DNA of 64,000 bases, from positions 310,001-374,000 of the forward strand of contig NZ_UAVD01000033.1 in assembly GCF_900460065.1 (NCBI RefSeq). Reading direction: 5' to 3'. The DNA is from Streptomyces griseus. Lineage in GTDB: Bacteria; Actinomycetota; Actinomycetes; Streptomycetales; Streptomycetaceae. The translations under genes and the position numbers were made by a program. Below are positions 19,214 through 27,556 of the stretch, piece after piece. The notes under the pieces were generated by a model. It was given only the letters and a program-made list of their open reading frames with translations. It was not told where the DNA came from and did not search any database. Within the stretch, counting starts at the first letter, position 1; the number at the start of each line of letters is the position of its first letter.

Positions 19214-19447
19214 ATGGACCGCCGAGCCCTGTACGCCGCACTCGTCGAGGCGCGGATCCCCGGCGGCTACTACCGGATCGAGGGCGTCCACGAGCCCGCT
19301 CCCACCCCGCCGGACTTCCTCTTCGTCCGGCGCGGCGGGGACGGAGCCTGGGAGACCGGGGCCTTCGAGCGCGGAACCCACGAAGTCCTCGCCCGTCACC
19401 CGGACGAGGCCACCGCCTGCGCCCACCTGCTGAGCCTGCTCGTCTGA
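19214..19447 (+). CDS. Small protein coupled to the TNT-domain gene
   Basis: 77 residues: MDRRALYAALVEARIPGGYY, then a conserved-looking RIEGVHEPAPTPPDFLFVRR, and a C-terminal TACAHLLSLLV helix. It has no signal peptide, so it stays in the cytosol. It starts 6 nt after the NADase stop and is therefore co-transcribed and probably co-translated. By position it may be an immunity protein against the NADase (as IFT is for the mycobacterial toxin), but I see no similarity to any characterised immunity protein. Gene real; role inferred from context only. Confidence 0.75.
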   Translation: MDRRALYAALVEARIPGGYYRIEGVHEPAPTPPDFLFVRRGGDGAWETGAFERGTHEVLARHPDEATACAHLLSLLV

Positions 19448-19469
19448 AGCCGGTCCCCGCACCCGTTGT

Positions 19470-19486
19470 TTTGCCGTAACGGCAAA
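19470..19486. promoter_or_regulatory. Perfect 17-bp palindrome, candidate operator
   Basis: TTTGCCGT-A-ACGGCAAA, perfect 8-bp arms about a central A. It sits just before TAGCCT (19487-19492), a plausible -10, with TTGTTT (19466-19471) as a poor -35. An operator between -35 and -10 suits a TetR/MarR-type repressor of the epoxide hydrolase gene. The alternative reading is a terminator of the NADase operon, but no T-tract follows. Confidence 0.5.
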
Positions 19487-19601
19487 TAGCCTTGTCCGTG
19501 CGGTCGTACCGGCCGAATGATCGTGACCGGCGGCCGGGCCCCGGTCCGGCCGTCCGCCGAAGCGTCACGACCGCCCCGCACGGGGCGCCCGAGGAGGAGC
19601 C

Positions 19602-20648
19602 ATGCCGGAGCCCGCCCCCGTACCCACGCCGTCCGCGGACCGCACTGCCCGCCCCTCCGCCCTCCTGCCCGGAGCGACCCACCGGATCCTCGATGTCCCC
19701 GGCGGCCGGATCCACTGCGTCGAACAGGGCACGGGCCCCCTCGTGCTCCTCGTCCACGGCTTCCCCGAGTCCTGGTACTCCTGGCGCCACCAGCTCCCCG
19801 CCCTGGCCGCGGCGGGGCACCGGGCCGTCGCCATCGACGTACGCGGCTACGGGCGCTCCTCCGCGCCCGCCGCCGCCGACGCCTACCGCATGCTCGCCCA
19901 CGTCGCCGACAACACCGCCGTCGTCCACGCCCTCGGCGAGGAGACCGCCACGGTCGTCGGACACGACTGGGGCTCGCCCATCGCCGCGAACAGCGCCCTG
20001 CTCCGGCCGGACGTCTTCACCGCGGTCGCCCTGCTGAGCGTCCCCTACACGCCCCGGGGAGGCCCCCGCCCCACCGACGGCTTCGCGGGCATCGGGGGCG
20101 AGGAGGAGTTCTACGTCAGCTACTTCCAGACCCCCGGCCGCGCCGAGGCGGAGATCGAACCGGACGTACGCGGCTGGCTCACCGGCTTCTACACGGCACT
20201 TTCCGGAGACGCCCCCGCCTCCGAGGACCACCCCGGCCCCTTCTTCGTACCCCCGGGCGCGCGGATGGCCGACCGGTTCCCCGGCGGCCCGCTCCCCGGC
20301 TGGCTCGACGAACGGGACCTCGACGTCTATGCCGAGGAGTTCGAACGCACCGGTCTGGCCGGCGCACTCAACCGCTACCGCAACGTCGACCGGGACTGGG
20401 AGGACCTCGCCGCCTGGGACGGAGTGCCCGTCACCCAGCCCTCGATCTTCATCGGCGGCGCCCTGGACGCCTCCACCACCTGGATGTCCGACGCCATCGC
20501 CGCCTACCCGCGCACCCTCCCCGGCCTGTCCGCCGCCCACGTCCTCGAAGGCTGCGGCCACTGGATCCAGCAGGAACGCCCCGACGAGGTCAACCGCCTG
20601 CTGACCGACTGGCTGCACGGCCTGCGCCGGACGACGCCCGGCCCGTGA
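19602..20648 (+). CDS. Epoxide hydrolase-type alpha/beta hydrolase
   Basis: 348 residues. HGFPESWYSWRHQL (oxyanion HGFP at 52-55), nucleophile Asp122 in VVGHDWGSPIA and the late His in LEGCGHWIQQERPDEVN define the epoxide hydrolase/haloalkane dehalogenase group. HGFPESW and Asp-Trp-Gly favour soluble epoxide hydrolase. It is cytoplasmic, converting epoxides to diols. Gly-rich GGGEEEFYVSYFQTPG is the cap region. GAGGAG precedes the ATG. It stands alone behind the 19470 palindrome. Confidence 0.9.
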   Translation: MPEPAPVPTPSADRTARPSALLPGATHRILDVPGGRIHCVEQGTGPLVLLVHGFPESWYSWRHQLPALAAAGHRAVAIDVRGYGRSSAPAAADAYRMLAHVADNTAVVHALGEETATVVGHDWGSPIAANSALLRPDVFTAVALLSVPYTPRGGPRPTDGFAGIGGEEEFYVSYFQTPGRAEAEIEPDVRGWLTGFYTALSGDAPASEDHPGPFFVPPGARMADRFPGGPLPGWLDERDLDVYAEEFERTGLAGALNRYRNVDRDWEDLAAWDGVPVTQPSIFIGGALDASTTWMSDAIAAYPRTLPGLSAAHVLEGCGHWIQQERPDEVNRLLTDWLHGLRRTTPGP

Positions 20649-20671
20649 CGCCCGGCCCCCGACACCCCGGG

Positions 20672-20818
20672 TCAGCAGGCCGTGCCGCGAGGCGCCGTCG
20701 CGCGCAGCAGGTCGCGGACGAGCGTGAAGTCGGTCTTCCCCGGGTCGGGGAAGCGCAGACACCCCTGGCCCATGCCGTGGGAGGCCGGCCGGCCCGTGAA
20801 CGCGTCGCGGAGCGGATC
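20672..20818 (-). pseudogene. Remnant of a DUF1801-like protein C terminus
   Basis: On the minus strand the bases from an in-frame TAG down to a TGA at 20672-20674 encode DPLRDAFTGRPASHGMGQGC followed by LRFPDPGKTDFTLVRDLLRA. This looks like the C-terminal end of a DUF1801/YdhG-type small protein ('GKGCLR... D...LVRDLL'). There is no room for the N-terminal two thirds, as the epoxide hydrolase and DinB genes flank it. I read it as a decayed fragment; family call from memory and tentative. Confidence 0.45.
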
Positions 20819-20823
20819 CTACG

Positions 20824-20854
20824 GCGACACACCGCCCACCCGGCGGTGTGTCGC
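20824..20854. repeat. 13-bp perfect inverted repeat
   Basis: GCGACACACCGCC, five-nt spacer, then its exact complement (20842-20854), 39 bp before the DinB gene. Either a leader hairpin or operator of that gene, or a terminator left from the decayed neighbour. No T-tract on either side. Confidence 0.5.
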
Positions 20855-20892
20855 ACCCGGGAGCCGCGATCGCCTCCGGCGAAGGTGGACGG

Positions 20893-21402
20893 ATGAACAC
20901 CGCAGGCATGCTGGCCGAAGCGTTCGACCGGGTCGGGGAAGCGGTCCACGCCGCGGTCGAAGGACTCACGACCGACGACCTCAACGCCCGCGCCGACGCG
21001 GGGGCGAACTCCATCTCCTGGCTGGTCTGGCATCTCACACGCGTCCAGGACGACCACATCGCCGACGCCGCCGGAACCGGACAGATCTGGCTCACCGAAG
21101 GCTGGGCGGACACCTTCGGGCTGCCCTTCGACGAAACGGCGACCGGATACGGACACAGCGCCGACGAGGTCGCAGCGGTCCGCGTGGACTCCGCCGATCC
21201 CCTCCTCGGCTACTTCGACGCCGTGCACGAGCGGACCCTGGACTTCGTCGCGGGACTGGAGGGCCACGCCCTCGACCGGATCGTCGACGAGGGCTGGTCA
21301 CCCCCGGTGACGCTCGGTGTCCGGCTGATCAGCGTCATCGCCGAGGACCTCCAGCACGCGGGCCAGGCCGCCTTCGTCCGGGGGATGCTGGAACGCGCCT
21401 GA
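20893..21402 (+). CDS. DinB-superfamily protein
   Basis: 169 residues from the ATG at 20893. DUF664/DinB pattern: GMLAEAFDRVGEAVHAAVEGL, SWLVWHLTRVQDDHIAD (His of 'WHL' and 'DDHI') and a C-terminal VIAEDLQHAGQAAFVRGML with the third ligand-type His. It is probably a metal-dependent transferase-like protein of unknown substrate. It is the second of three DinB-type genes in this window. GGTGGACGG is a modest ribosome binding site. No operon partner. Confidence 0.82.
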   Translation: MNTAGMLAEAFDRVGEAVHAAVEGLTTDDLNARADAGANSISWLVWHLTRVQDDHIADAAGTGQIWLTEGWADTFGLPFDETATGYGHSADEVAAVRVDSADPLLGYFDAVHERTLDFVAGLEGHALDRIVDEGWSPPVTLGVRLISVIAEDLQHAGQAAFVRGMLERA

Positions 21403-21524
21403 GGACCGGTGGCCGGAGGAGTGGCGGACGGGGCCCGCGCACACCCGTGCACTGTGCCATCGGCGGTGCCATACTCGGAAGAAGTCAGCTTGACAGGCTT
21501 GCCATCGTCCGAAAGGTGACCGTC

Positions 21525-21815
21525 ATGAGCTGGGCATCTTGGACGACCGCAGGTGTCTACGCGGGAACCGGCGGGGTGCGCACCGAGGAGGCGGGCATAC
21601 TCAGCGGCGACCTCACGGTGCATACGACCTGGTCCGAGGGGCAGGCCTCGGTGGCCGTGCAGTACAGCGGGTCGTCGGACTGGTTCACCCTCACCGGCAG
21701 TCCCGTGCCGTGCCCCTCCGAGGAGGAGAGCCGCGCCTTCCACCAGAGCGTGGTCGAAGCCGTCCGCGCCGGAGAGGGCGCGACAGTCCCTCCGGTCGGC
21801 GCGGGACCCGTCTGA
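21525..21815 (+). CDS. Small conserved hypothetical protein
   Basis: 96 residues: MSWASWTTAGVYAGTGGVRT, HTTWSEGQASVAVQYSGSSD, WFTLTGSPVPCPSEEESRAF. The predicted structure is mostly beta with a C-terminal helix (FHQSVVEAVRAGE). It has no signal peptide or membrane segment. AAAGGTG lies about 8 nt before the ATG, and codon usage is that of a real Streptomyces gene. I do not recognise a function. TTGACA occurs at 21490-21495, but no matching -10 was found at proper distance. Confidence 0.65.
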   Translation: MSWASWTTAGVYAGTGGVRTEEAGILSGDLTVHTTWSEGQASVAVQYSGSSDWFTLTGSPVPCPSEEESRAFHQSVVEAVRAGEGATVPPVGAGPV

Positions 21816-21908
21816 CGTCGCTCACCGCCCACCGCGCCCCATAGAGTGGATCACCGGATCCGTTCCCCCAGGGACGGGCGCGCGGTACACGGGCGAGGAG
21901 CGGTGCAC

Positions 21909-22607
21909 ATGGGGCGGGCGGGCACACGACGGTCGAGGAAGAACCGGCCGTTCTGGGTGGAGCTTCCGCTCCTCATCGGCGTCGCCCTGGTGCTGGCGCT
22001 GCTCATCAAGACCTTCCTGGTGCAGGCCTTCTCCATCCCGTCGGACTCCATGCAGAACACCCTTCAACGGGGCGACCGGGTCCTTGTCGACAAACTGACG
22101 CCCTGGTTCGGGTCGGAGCCGGAGCGCGGCGAGGTGATCGTCTTCCACGACCCGTCGGACTGGCTGGCCAACGTGCCCGTGGACCCGCCCAACACCGTGC
22201 AGAAGGTCCTGAGCTTCGTCGGCGTGATGCCCTCCGCCGAGGAGAAGGACCTCATCAAGCGGGTCATCGGCATCGGAGGCGACACCGTGGAGTGCGAGGG
22301 CGACGGCCCGGTCAAGGTCAACGGCACCGCCCTGGACGAGCCGTACGTCTTCCCCGGCAACACCCCGTGCAGCGACGACGAGAACGGCGGCCGGTTCAAG
22401 GTCACCGTGCCCGACGGCAAGATCTGGGTGATGGGGGACCACCGCCAGGCCTCCGCGGACTCCCGCTACCACCAGGACGATCCGAACCGGGGGATGGTCC
22501 CGGTCGACGAGGTCGTCGGCCGGGCCGTCGTCGTCGCCTGGCCCATCGGCCGCTGGGCCACCCTGCCGGTGCCCGAGACGTTCAAGAACGTGCCGAACAA
22601 GCCCTGA
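21909..22607 (+). CDS. lepB: Type I signal peptidase
   Basis: 232 residues from the ATG at 21909 (GAGGAG 8 nt upstream; a GTG at 21903 would be too close). A short basic N-tail, one TM helix (about 17-36) and then the catalytic domain outside the membrane. Ser47 in FSIPSDSMQNTL is the nucleophile and Lys117 in DLIKRVIGIGGDTV the general base; box E is VMGDHRQASADSR. Streptomycetes carry several such peptidases, which remove signal peptides from exported proteins. This copy stands alone, apart from the four-gene sip cluster known in S. coelicolor and S. lividans. Confidence 0.94.
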   Translation: MGRAGTRRSRKNRPFWVELPLLIGVALVLALLIKTFLVQAFSIPSDSMQNTLQRGDRVLVDKLTPWFGSEPERGEVIVFHDPSDWLANVPVDPPNTVQKVLSFVGVMPSAEEKDLIKRVIGIGGDTVECEGDGPVKVNGTALDEPYVFPGNTPCSDDENGGRFKVTVPDGKIWVMGDHRQASADSRYHQDDPNRGMVPVDEVVGRAVVVAWPIGRWATLPVPETFKNVPNKP

Positions 22608-22682
22608 CGGCTGTCCCGCGACGTCGCGCCGACCCGTGACGCGCCCGCGCTCTGCGTGCGGGAGTCCCCGTGCGCGAACTCG

Positions 22683-23117
22683 TCAGCGCGGCGCGAAGTT
22701 CCGTACGTACCGGCGCTGCCAGGGCGTTTCCACCGCCCGCGGGTGGTAGCCGGCGCGGACGAACGCCACCGCCTCCTCGGCGGGCACCCCGTCCAGTACG
22801 GCCAGAACGGCCAGCGCCGTCCCGGTCCGGCCCATCCCGCCGCCGCAGGCCACCTCGACCCGCTCGTCGGCCGCCCGCTCCCACACCTCGCGCAGAAGGA
22901 CCCGCGCCTGCTCCCGGTCCGCCGGGAGCCGGAAGTCCGGCCACCGCAGCCAGCGCGACTCCCAGCGGACCGGCGGCGGGGTGCGGCCCTGCAGGTACAC
23001 GGCGAAGTCCGGTTCGGGGCCCGGGGGGAGCGGCTTGCGCAAGCCCCGGCCCCGCACCAGCCGTCCCGAGGGCAGAGCGAGGACGGCGGGGTCGGCGGCG
23101 TTCCAATGTTCGGTCAC
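22683..23117 (-). CDS. Protein-tyrosine-phosphatase-like protein
   Basis: 144 residues from the GTG at 23117 (a TTG at 23126 adds three). The phosphatase P-loop is VACGGGMGRTGTALAVLAVL: Cys91 and Arg97 make the CX5R signature, with the following Thr also conserved. The usual HC is AC here. The N-terminal half (LPSGRLVRGRGLRKPLP ... PDFAVYLQG) is typical of a streptomycete subgroup. It starts 42 bp after ptsH on the same strand and may share the fructose transcript. Substrate unknown. Confidence 0.8.
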   Translation of the reverse strand: MTEHWNAADPAVLALPSGRLVRGRGLRKPLPPGPEPDFAVYLQGRTPPPVRWESRWLRWPDFRLPADREQARVLLREVWERAADERVEVACGGGMGRTGTALAVLAVLDGVPAEEAVAFVRAGYHPRAVETPWQRRYVRNFAPR

Positions 23118-23159
23118 GTCCCCCAACCTAGTGGCTGTCCTGCCGGGTTCTCCCGCCGT

Positions 23160-23432
23160 TCAGGCCGCGATGTCGAGATCCCGCGCCAGCAACTCCGCCA
23201 GCTCCTCCACCGCCGCCCGCGCCCCGTCGCCCTCGGCGCTGAGGACCACGGGCTCCCCGTACGGCGCCGCCAGGGCCAGCACCGCGAGCATGCTGCGGGC
23301 GTCGACCGGGTCGCGGCCCTCACGGGCGATGGTCACCTTGACCGGCTGACGGGCGGCGGCCTTGACGAACAGCGACGCCGGACGGGCGTGCAGCCCGCTG
23401 CGGGAACCTATGACGACGGTCTGCTGGTGCAT
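23160..23432 (-). CDS. ptsH: HPr, phosphocarrier of the phosphotransferase system
   Basis: 90 residues. His15 in SRSGLHARPAS accepts phosphate from enzyme I and passes it to EIIA domains. Ser47 in DARSMLAVLALA is at the regulatory-serine position, though actinobacteria lack a typical HPr kinase role. AGGAGGATCC precedes the ATG. It follows fruA by 50 bp on the same strand, so HPr here is made with the fructose transporter. Sure of identity. Confidence 0.96.
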   Translation of the reverse strand: MHQQTVVIGSRSGLHARPASLFVKAAARQPVKVTIAREGRDPVDARSMLAVLALAAPYGEPVVLSAEGDGARAAVEELAELLARDLDIAA

Positions 23433-23482
23433 GGATCCTCCTGGGTGAGGGACGGTGGTGACAGAGGGGAGTGGTGAGGTGG

Positions 23483-25495
23483 TCAGGCGGCGACCGTGAC
23501 CCGGGAGTCGTCGGAGCCCGTGGCCCCCGCCTCCGGGGCAGGGACCGGTACCGCCCGGCGTGCGCCCTTGAGCAGGACGACGAGCGCGGTCGCCACCAGC
23601 GTCCCGGCCGCGATGGCGAGCAGGTAGAGGAACGGCTCGCCGATCAGCGGGACGACGAAGACGCCGCCGTGCGGGGCGCGCAGGGTCGCGCCGAAGGCCA
23701 TCGACAGCGCGCCGGTGACCGCGCCGCCCGCCATCACGGACGGGATGACTCGCAACGGATCGGCGGCGGCGAACGGGATCGCGCCCTCGGTGATGAACGA
23801 GGCGCCCAGCACCCAGGCCGCCCGGCCGTTCTCCCGCTCGGTCTTCGTGAACAGCTTCTTCCGTACGGTGGTGGCGAGCGCCAGCGCCAGCGGCGGCACC
23901 ATCCCGGCCGCCATGACCGCGGCCATCACCTTCAGGCTGCCGTCGGTCGGGTCGGCGAGACCGCCGACCGCGAAGGCGTACGCCACCTTGTTCAGCGGGC
24001 CGCCCATGTCGAAGCACATCATCAGCCCGAGGACGACACCGAGAATCACCGCGTTGGAGCCCGACAGGCCGTTCAGCCAGTCCGTCAGCCCGCTCTGCAG
24101 CGAGGCGATCGGCTTGCCGACCACGATGAACATCAGGAAGCCCACGACCGCCGACGCGATCAACGGGATCACCAGCACCGGCATGATGCCGCGCAGCGTC
24201 GCATGGACCGGGACCCGCTGGATCGCCATCACCACCGCACCGGCCAGCAGACCGGCGACCAGACCGCCGAGGAACCCGGCGTTGACCGTGAGCGCGATGG
24301 ACCCGCCGACGAAGCCCGGCACCAGCGCGGGCCGGTCGGCCATCCCGTACGCGATGTACCCGGCCAGCACCGGCACCAGGAACGCGAAGGCCGCCGAACC
24401 GATCTGGTTGAGCAGCGCCGCCCAGCTGTCCGCCTCGACCCACACGAAGTGGTCGGCCACCGACTCGGCGCTCGCCGTCTCGTAGCCGCCGATGGCGAAC
24501 GACAGGGCGATCAGCAGACCGCCGGCCGCGACGAACGGCACCATGTAACTCACGCCGGACATCAGATAGGTGCGGAGCCGGACGCCGAAGTGCGCGCGGT
24601 CCGCGCCGGATCCGTCCCCGTCCCCGTCGCCGGAGTCCTTGCCGCCGTCGGTCTCGGACACGGCGGCGATCTCTCCGCGTTCCGCCTTGCGGCGGGCCTC
24701 GGCGATCAGTTCGGCCGGCCGGTTGATGCCCGCCTTCACCCCGACGTCGACCAGCGGCTTGCCGCGGAAGCGGGACTTCTCCCGGACCTCCACGTCGTGC
24801 GCCCAGATCACGGCGTCCGCCGCCGCGACGACACCAGGGTCCAGCTTCTTGAAGCCGCCCGAGCCCTGGGTCTCCACCGTCACCTCGACGCCCTCGGCGC
24901 GGCCCGCAGCGGTGAGGGACTCGGCGGCCATGTAGGTGTGGGCGATGCCGGTGGGGCAGGAGGTGACGGCGACGATCCGGAAGGGGACGCTCCCGGACGC
25001 TTCGACGGCCTCGGGCTCCGATTCCCCTGCCCCGGGGGCGGGCTCCTCCGTCGGCTCCTCGCCCCGGATCAGCGCGGCCACCGCCGCCGGGTCCGTACCG
25101 GCGCGCAGCGCCGCGGTGAACTCCGGGTCCATCAGCCGACGGGCCAGCCCCGACAGGATGGTGAGGTGGTCGTCGTCGGCCCCGGCCGGGGCCGCGATGA
25201 GGAAGATCAGGTCGGCCGGACCGTCGGCCGCCCCGAAATCGATGCCCGCCCCGCTGCGCCCGAAGGCCAGTGTCGGGGCGGTCACATGCTCACTGCGGCA
25301 GTGCGGGATGCCGATGCCGCCGTCGAGGCCGGTCGGCATCTGCGCCTCGCGGGCGGCGACATCGGCCAGGAAGCCGTCGAGATCGGTGACGCGGTGCGCG
25401 GCCACCATCCGCTCGGCGAGCGACCTCGCGGCGGCGTCCTTCGTGGTGGCGGACAGATCGAGGTCGACCAGTTCCGCGGTGATCAGCTCACTCAT
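23483..25495 (-). CDS. fruA: Fructose-specific PTS permease EIIABC
   Basis: 670 residues. Domains in order: EIIA (1-145; phospho-His65 in GIGIPHCRSEH), EIIB (about 172-270; Cys180 in VTSCPTGIAHTYMAAE) and the membrane EIIC (about 305-650, eight to ten TM helices; LMMCFDMGGPLNKVAYAF and FITEGAIPFAAADPLRVIP are its conserved loops). It imports fructose as fructose-1-phosphate. A Gly/Asp-rich linker joins B and C. It lies downstream of fruK (148 bp gap) and upstream of ptsH. Presumably controlled by the FruR encoded at the head of the locus. Confidence 0.97.
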   Translation of the reverse strand: MSELITAELVDLDLSATTKDAAARSLAERMVAAHRVTDLDGFLADVAAREAQMPTGLDGGIGIPHCRSEHVTAPTLAFGRSGAGIDFGAADGPADLIFLIAAPAGADDDHLTILSGLARRLMDPEFTAALRAGTDPAAVAALIRGEEPTEEPAPGAGESEPEAVEASGSVPFRIVAVTSCPTGIAHTYMAAESLTAAGRAEGVEVTVETQGSGGFKKLDPGVVAAADAVIWAHDVEVREKSRFRGKPLVDVGVKAGINRPAELIAEARRKAERGEIAAVSETDGGKDSGDGDGDGSGADRAHFGVRLRTYLMSGVSYMVPFVAAGGLLIALSFAIGGYETASAESVADHFVWVEADSWAALLNQIGSAAFAFLVPVLAGYIAYGMADRPALVPGFVGGSIALTVNAGFLGGLVAGLLAGAVVMAIQRVPVHATLRGIMPVLVIPLIASAVVGFLMFIVVGKPIASLQSGLTDWLNGLSGSNAVILGVVLGLMMCFDMGGPLNKVAYAFAVGGLADPTDGSLKVMAAVMAAGMVPPLALALATTVRKKLFTKTERENGRAAWVLGASFITEGAIPFAAADPLRVIPSVMAGGAVTGALSMAFGATLRAPHGGVFVVPLIGEPFLYLLAIAAGTLVATALVVLLKGARRAVPVPAPEAGATGSDDSRVTVAA

Positions 25496-25643
25496 CGCGG
25501 GGCTCCTTGCTCGGGGACCGCCGTGCGGCGGCTCGGGGGGACGGGGCGGCGGGCGTGGGGGCGGGGGCTGTACACGAGTCGCGGGCGTTGCGGGAGTTGT
25601 GGCGGCGACAGGCCGTACGGGGGCGGGTGACGGGGGTACGGGG

Positions 25644-26591
25644 TCACGGGGCGGGCTCCGTCAGGGCCCGGTCCAGCGGCACGTCGGAGGTCGTCACGAC
25701 CGACGGCAGATCGAGGTCGGCCGGGGTGGGCATGAGGCTTCCGGCCAGCTGTACGGCCGCGGCCCCGTGGGCGACGGCCGAGGCGAGAGCCTCCGGGCCC
25801 CGCCCGCCCGCGGCCAGGAAGCCGGCCAGGGAGGCGTCCCCGGCGCCGACGTTGCTGCGGACGACGGCGACCGGTGCGGTGGCGAAGCAGGAGCCCGACG
25901 CCTCGACCAGCAACTGCCCGTCGGCGCCCAGACTCGCCAGCACCGAGCCGGCGCCGCGCTCCCGCAGCTCCTCGGCGGCCTTCAGCGCGTCGCCCACCGT
26001 GGCGAGCGGCCTGCCGACGGCCTCGGCGAGCTCCTGGGCGTTGGGCTTGATCACGTCGGGTCCCCGGTCCAGGGCGGCGGTCAGCGCCGCTCCGGAGGTG
26101 TCCAGCGCGATCCGCGCGCCGGCCCGGTGGCTCCGCTCGACCAGCTCCGCGTACCACCGCGGCGGCAGTCCGCGCGGCAGGCTCCCGCAGCAGGCGACCC
26201 AGTCGGCGGCGGCCGAGTGCACCCGTACCGCTTCCAGGACGTCCTCCGCCTCGGCCGGACTCAGCTCGGGGCCCGCCGCGTTGACCTTGGTGAGGGTGCC
26301 GTCGGGTTCGACGAGGGTGACGTTGACCCTCGTGTTCCCGGCGACCGGCACACCGACCGCCTCGATGCCCAGGTCGCCCAGGAGCCGGGTGAGCAGGGCG
26401 CCCTCCGGGCCGCCCAGCGGGGCGACGGCGACGGTGCGGCGCCCGGCCGCCGCGACCGCGCGGGAGACGTTGACGCCCTTGCCGCCCGGGTCGACGCGGT
26501 CCGCCGTGGCGCGCAGCACGCTGCCGCGGGTCAGCCCCGGCAGCTCGTAGGTGCGGTCCAGGCTGGGGTTGGGGGTGACGGTGAGGATCAT
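25644..26591 (-). CDS. fruK: 1-phosphofructokinase
   Basis: 315 residues, PfkB family. ILTVTPNPSLDRTYELPGL and the sugar-binding RVDPGGKGVNVSRAVAAAG lie at the N terminus; the C-terminal NVGAGDASLAGFLAA carries the catalytic Asp and anion hole. It converts fructose-1-phosphate to fructose-1,6-bisphosphate, the step after FruA import. Its ATG overlaps the end of fruR by 4 nt, showing translational coupling. Sure of identity. Confidence 0.96.
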   Translation of the reverse strand: MILTVTPNPSLDRTYELPGLTRGSVLRATADRVDPGGKGVNVSRAVAAAGRRTVAVAPLGGPEGALLTRLLGDLGIEAVGVPVAGNTRVNVTLVEPDGTLTKVNAAGPELSPAEAEDVLEAVRVHSAAADWVACCGSLPRGLPPRWYAELVERSHRAGARIALDTSGAALTAALDRGPDVIKPNAQELAEAVGRPLATVGDALKAAEELRERGAGSVLASLGADGQLLVEASGSCFATAPVAVVRSNVGAGDASLAGFLAAGGRGPEALASAVAHGAAAVQLAGSLMPTPADLDLPSVVTTSDVPLDRALTEPAP

Positions 26592-27349
26592 GCGCGTACT
26601 ACTTCCGTGCCCCGGCTCTCGATGGAGCGGGCGTCGTCGGGGCTGAGGCCCGTGTCGGTGATGAGCAGGTCCACCTCGGTGAGATCGCCGAAGCGGGCGA
26701 AGTGGTCCTGCCGGAACTTGCCGGAGTCGGCGAGCAGGACGACCCGGCGGGCCGCCTTGATCACGGCCCGCTTCACCGCGGCCTCCGCGAGGTCGGGGGT
26801 GGTCAGGCCGGTGTCGGGGGAGAAGCCGTTGGTGGCGAGGAAGACCACGTCGGCGTTGATCTCGGCGTACGAACCCAGCGCCCAGGCGTCCACCGCCGCG
26901 CGGGTGCGGTGCCGGACCCGGCCGCCCACCAGATGCAGCGCGATGCCGGGGTGGTCGGCGAGCCGGGCGGCCACCGGCAGCGCGTGCGTCACCACGGTCA
27001 ACGCCGCGTCGACCGGTACGGCGGCGGCCAACCGTGCGGTCGTCGTCCCGGCGTCCACGATCACATTGCCGTCGACGGGCAGTTCGGCGAGGGCGGCCCG
27101 GGCGATCCGGTCCTTCTCGTCGGCGGCGACGGCGTCGCGTTCGGCGAGGTCGGGCTCGAAGTCGAGCCGCCCGACGGGGATCGCGCCACCGTGCACCCGG
27201 CGGAGCAGCCCCGCCCGGTCCAGGGCCTTGAGGTCGCGCCGGACGGTCTCGGCCGTCACCTGGAACTCCTCGGCCAGGGACAGCACGTCGACCCGCCCGC
27301 TCTCCTGCGCGAGGCGGAGGATCTCCTGCTGACGCTCCGGTGCGTACAT
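26588..27349 (-). CDS. fruR: DeoR-family repressor of the fructose locus
   Basis: 253 residues from the ATG at 27349 (MYAPERQQEILRLAQESGRV, the standard DeoR-family start); an ATG at 27370 would add seven. Winged helix: VLSLAEEFQVTAETVRRDLKALDRAGLLRRVHGGAI. The C-terminal sugar-phosphate sensor has DAGTTTARLA and FLATNGFSPDTGLTTPDLAEAAVKRAV. It probably represses fruRKA-ptsH and is relieved by fructose-1-phosphate. Upstream, AAACACA occurs in opposite orientations (about 27355-27361 and 27422-27428), a possible operator pair. Neither start has a good ribosome binding site. Confidence 0.92.
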   Translation of the reverse strand: MYAPERQQEILRLAQESGRVDVLSLAEEFQVTAETVRRDLKALDRAGLLRRVHGGAIPVGRLDFEPDLAERDAVAADEKDRIARAALAELPVDGNVIVDAGTTTARLAAAVPVDAALTVVTHALPVAARLADHPGIALHLVGGRVRHRTRAAVDAWALGSYAEINADVVFLATNGFSPDTGLTTPDLAEAAVKRAVIKAARRVVLLADSGKFRQDHFARFGDLTEVDLLITDTGLSPDDARSIESRGTEVVRA

Positions 27350-27512
27350 AGGGATGTGTTTCCGTTTCATGCCTGAGTCTGTGGTTTCGCGCTCACGTTA
27401 CGTCCGGGGTGCGGGAATGTAAACACAATCGGGCGAGAAATGGGCATGAACGGAAGAGTGGGCGCACGGAAGGCCGGAAGGCGGACACACACCGAGCGTG
27501 TGCGCGCGAAAG

Positions 27513-27546
27513 GGGCGGGGCGCACCGTGCGCGGTGCGCCCCGCCC
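27513..27546. terminator. Perfect 14-bp hairpin terminator
   Basis: GGGCGGGGCGCACC, six-nt loop, exact complement, immediately after the stop of the DUF6296-like gene on the minus strand. It separates that gene from the fructose locus. Confidence 0.75.
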
Positions 27547-27556
27547 GGGGGTTCGG

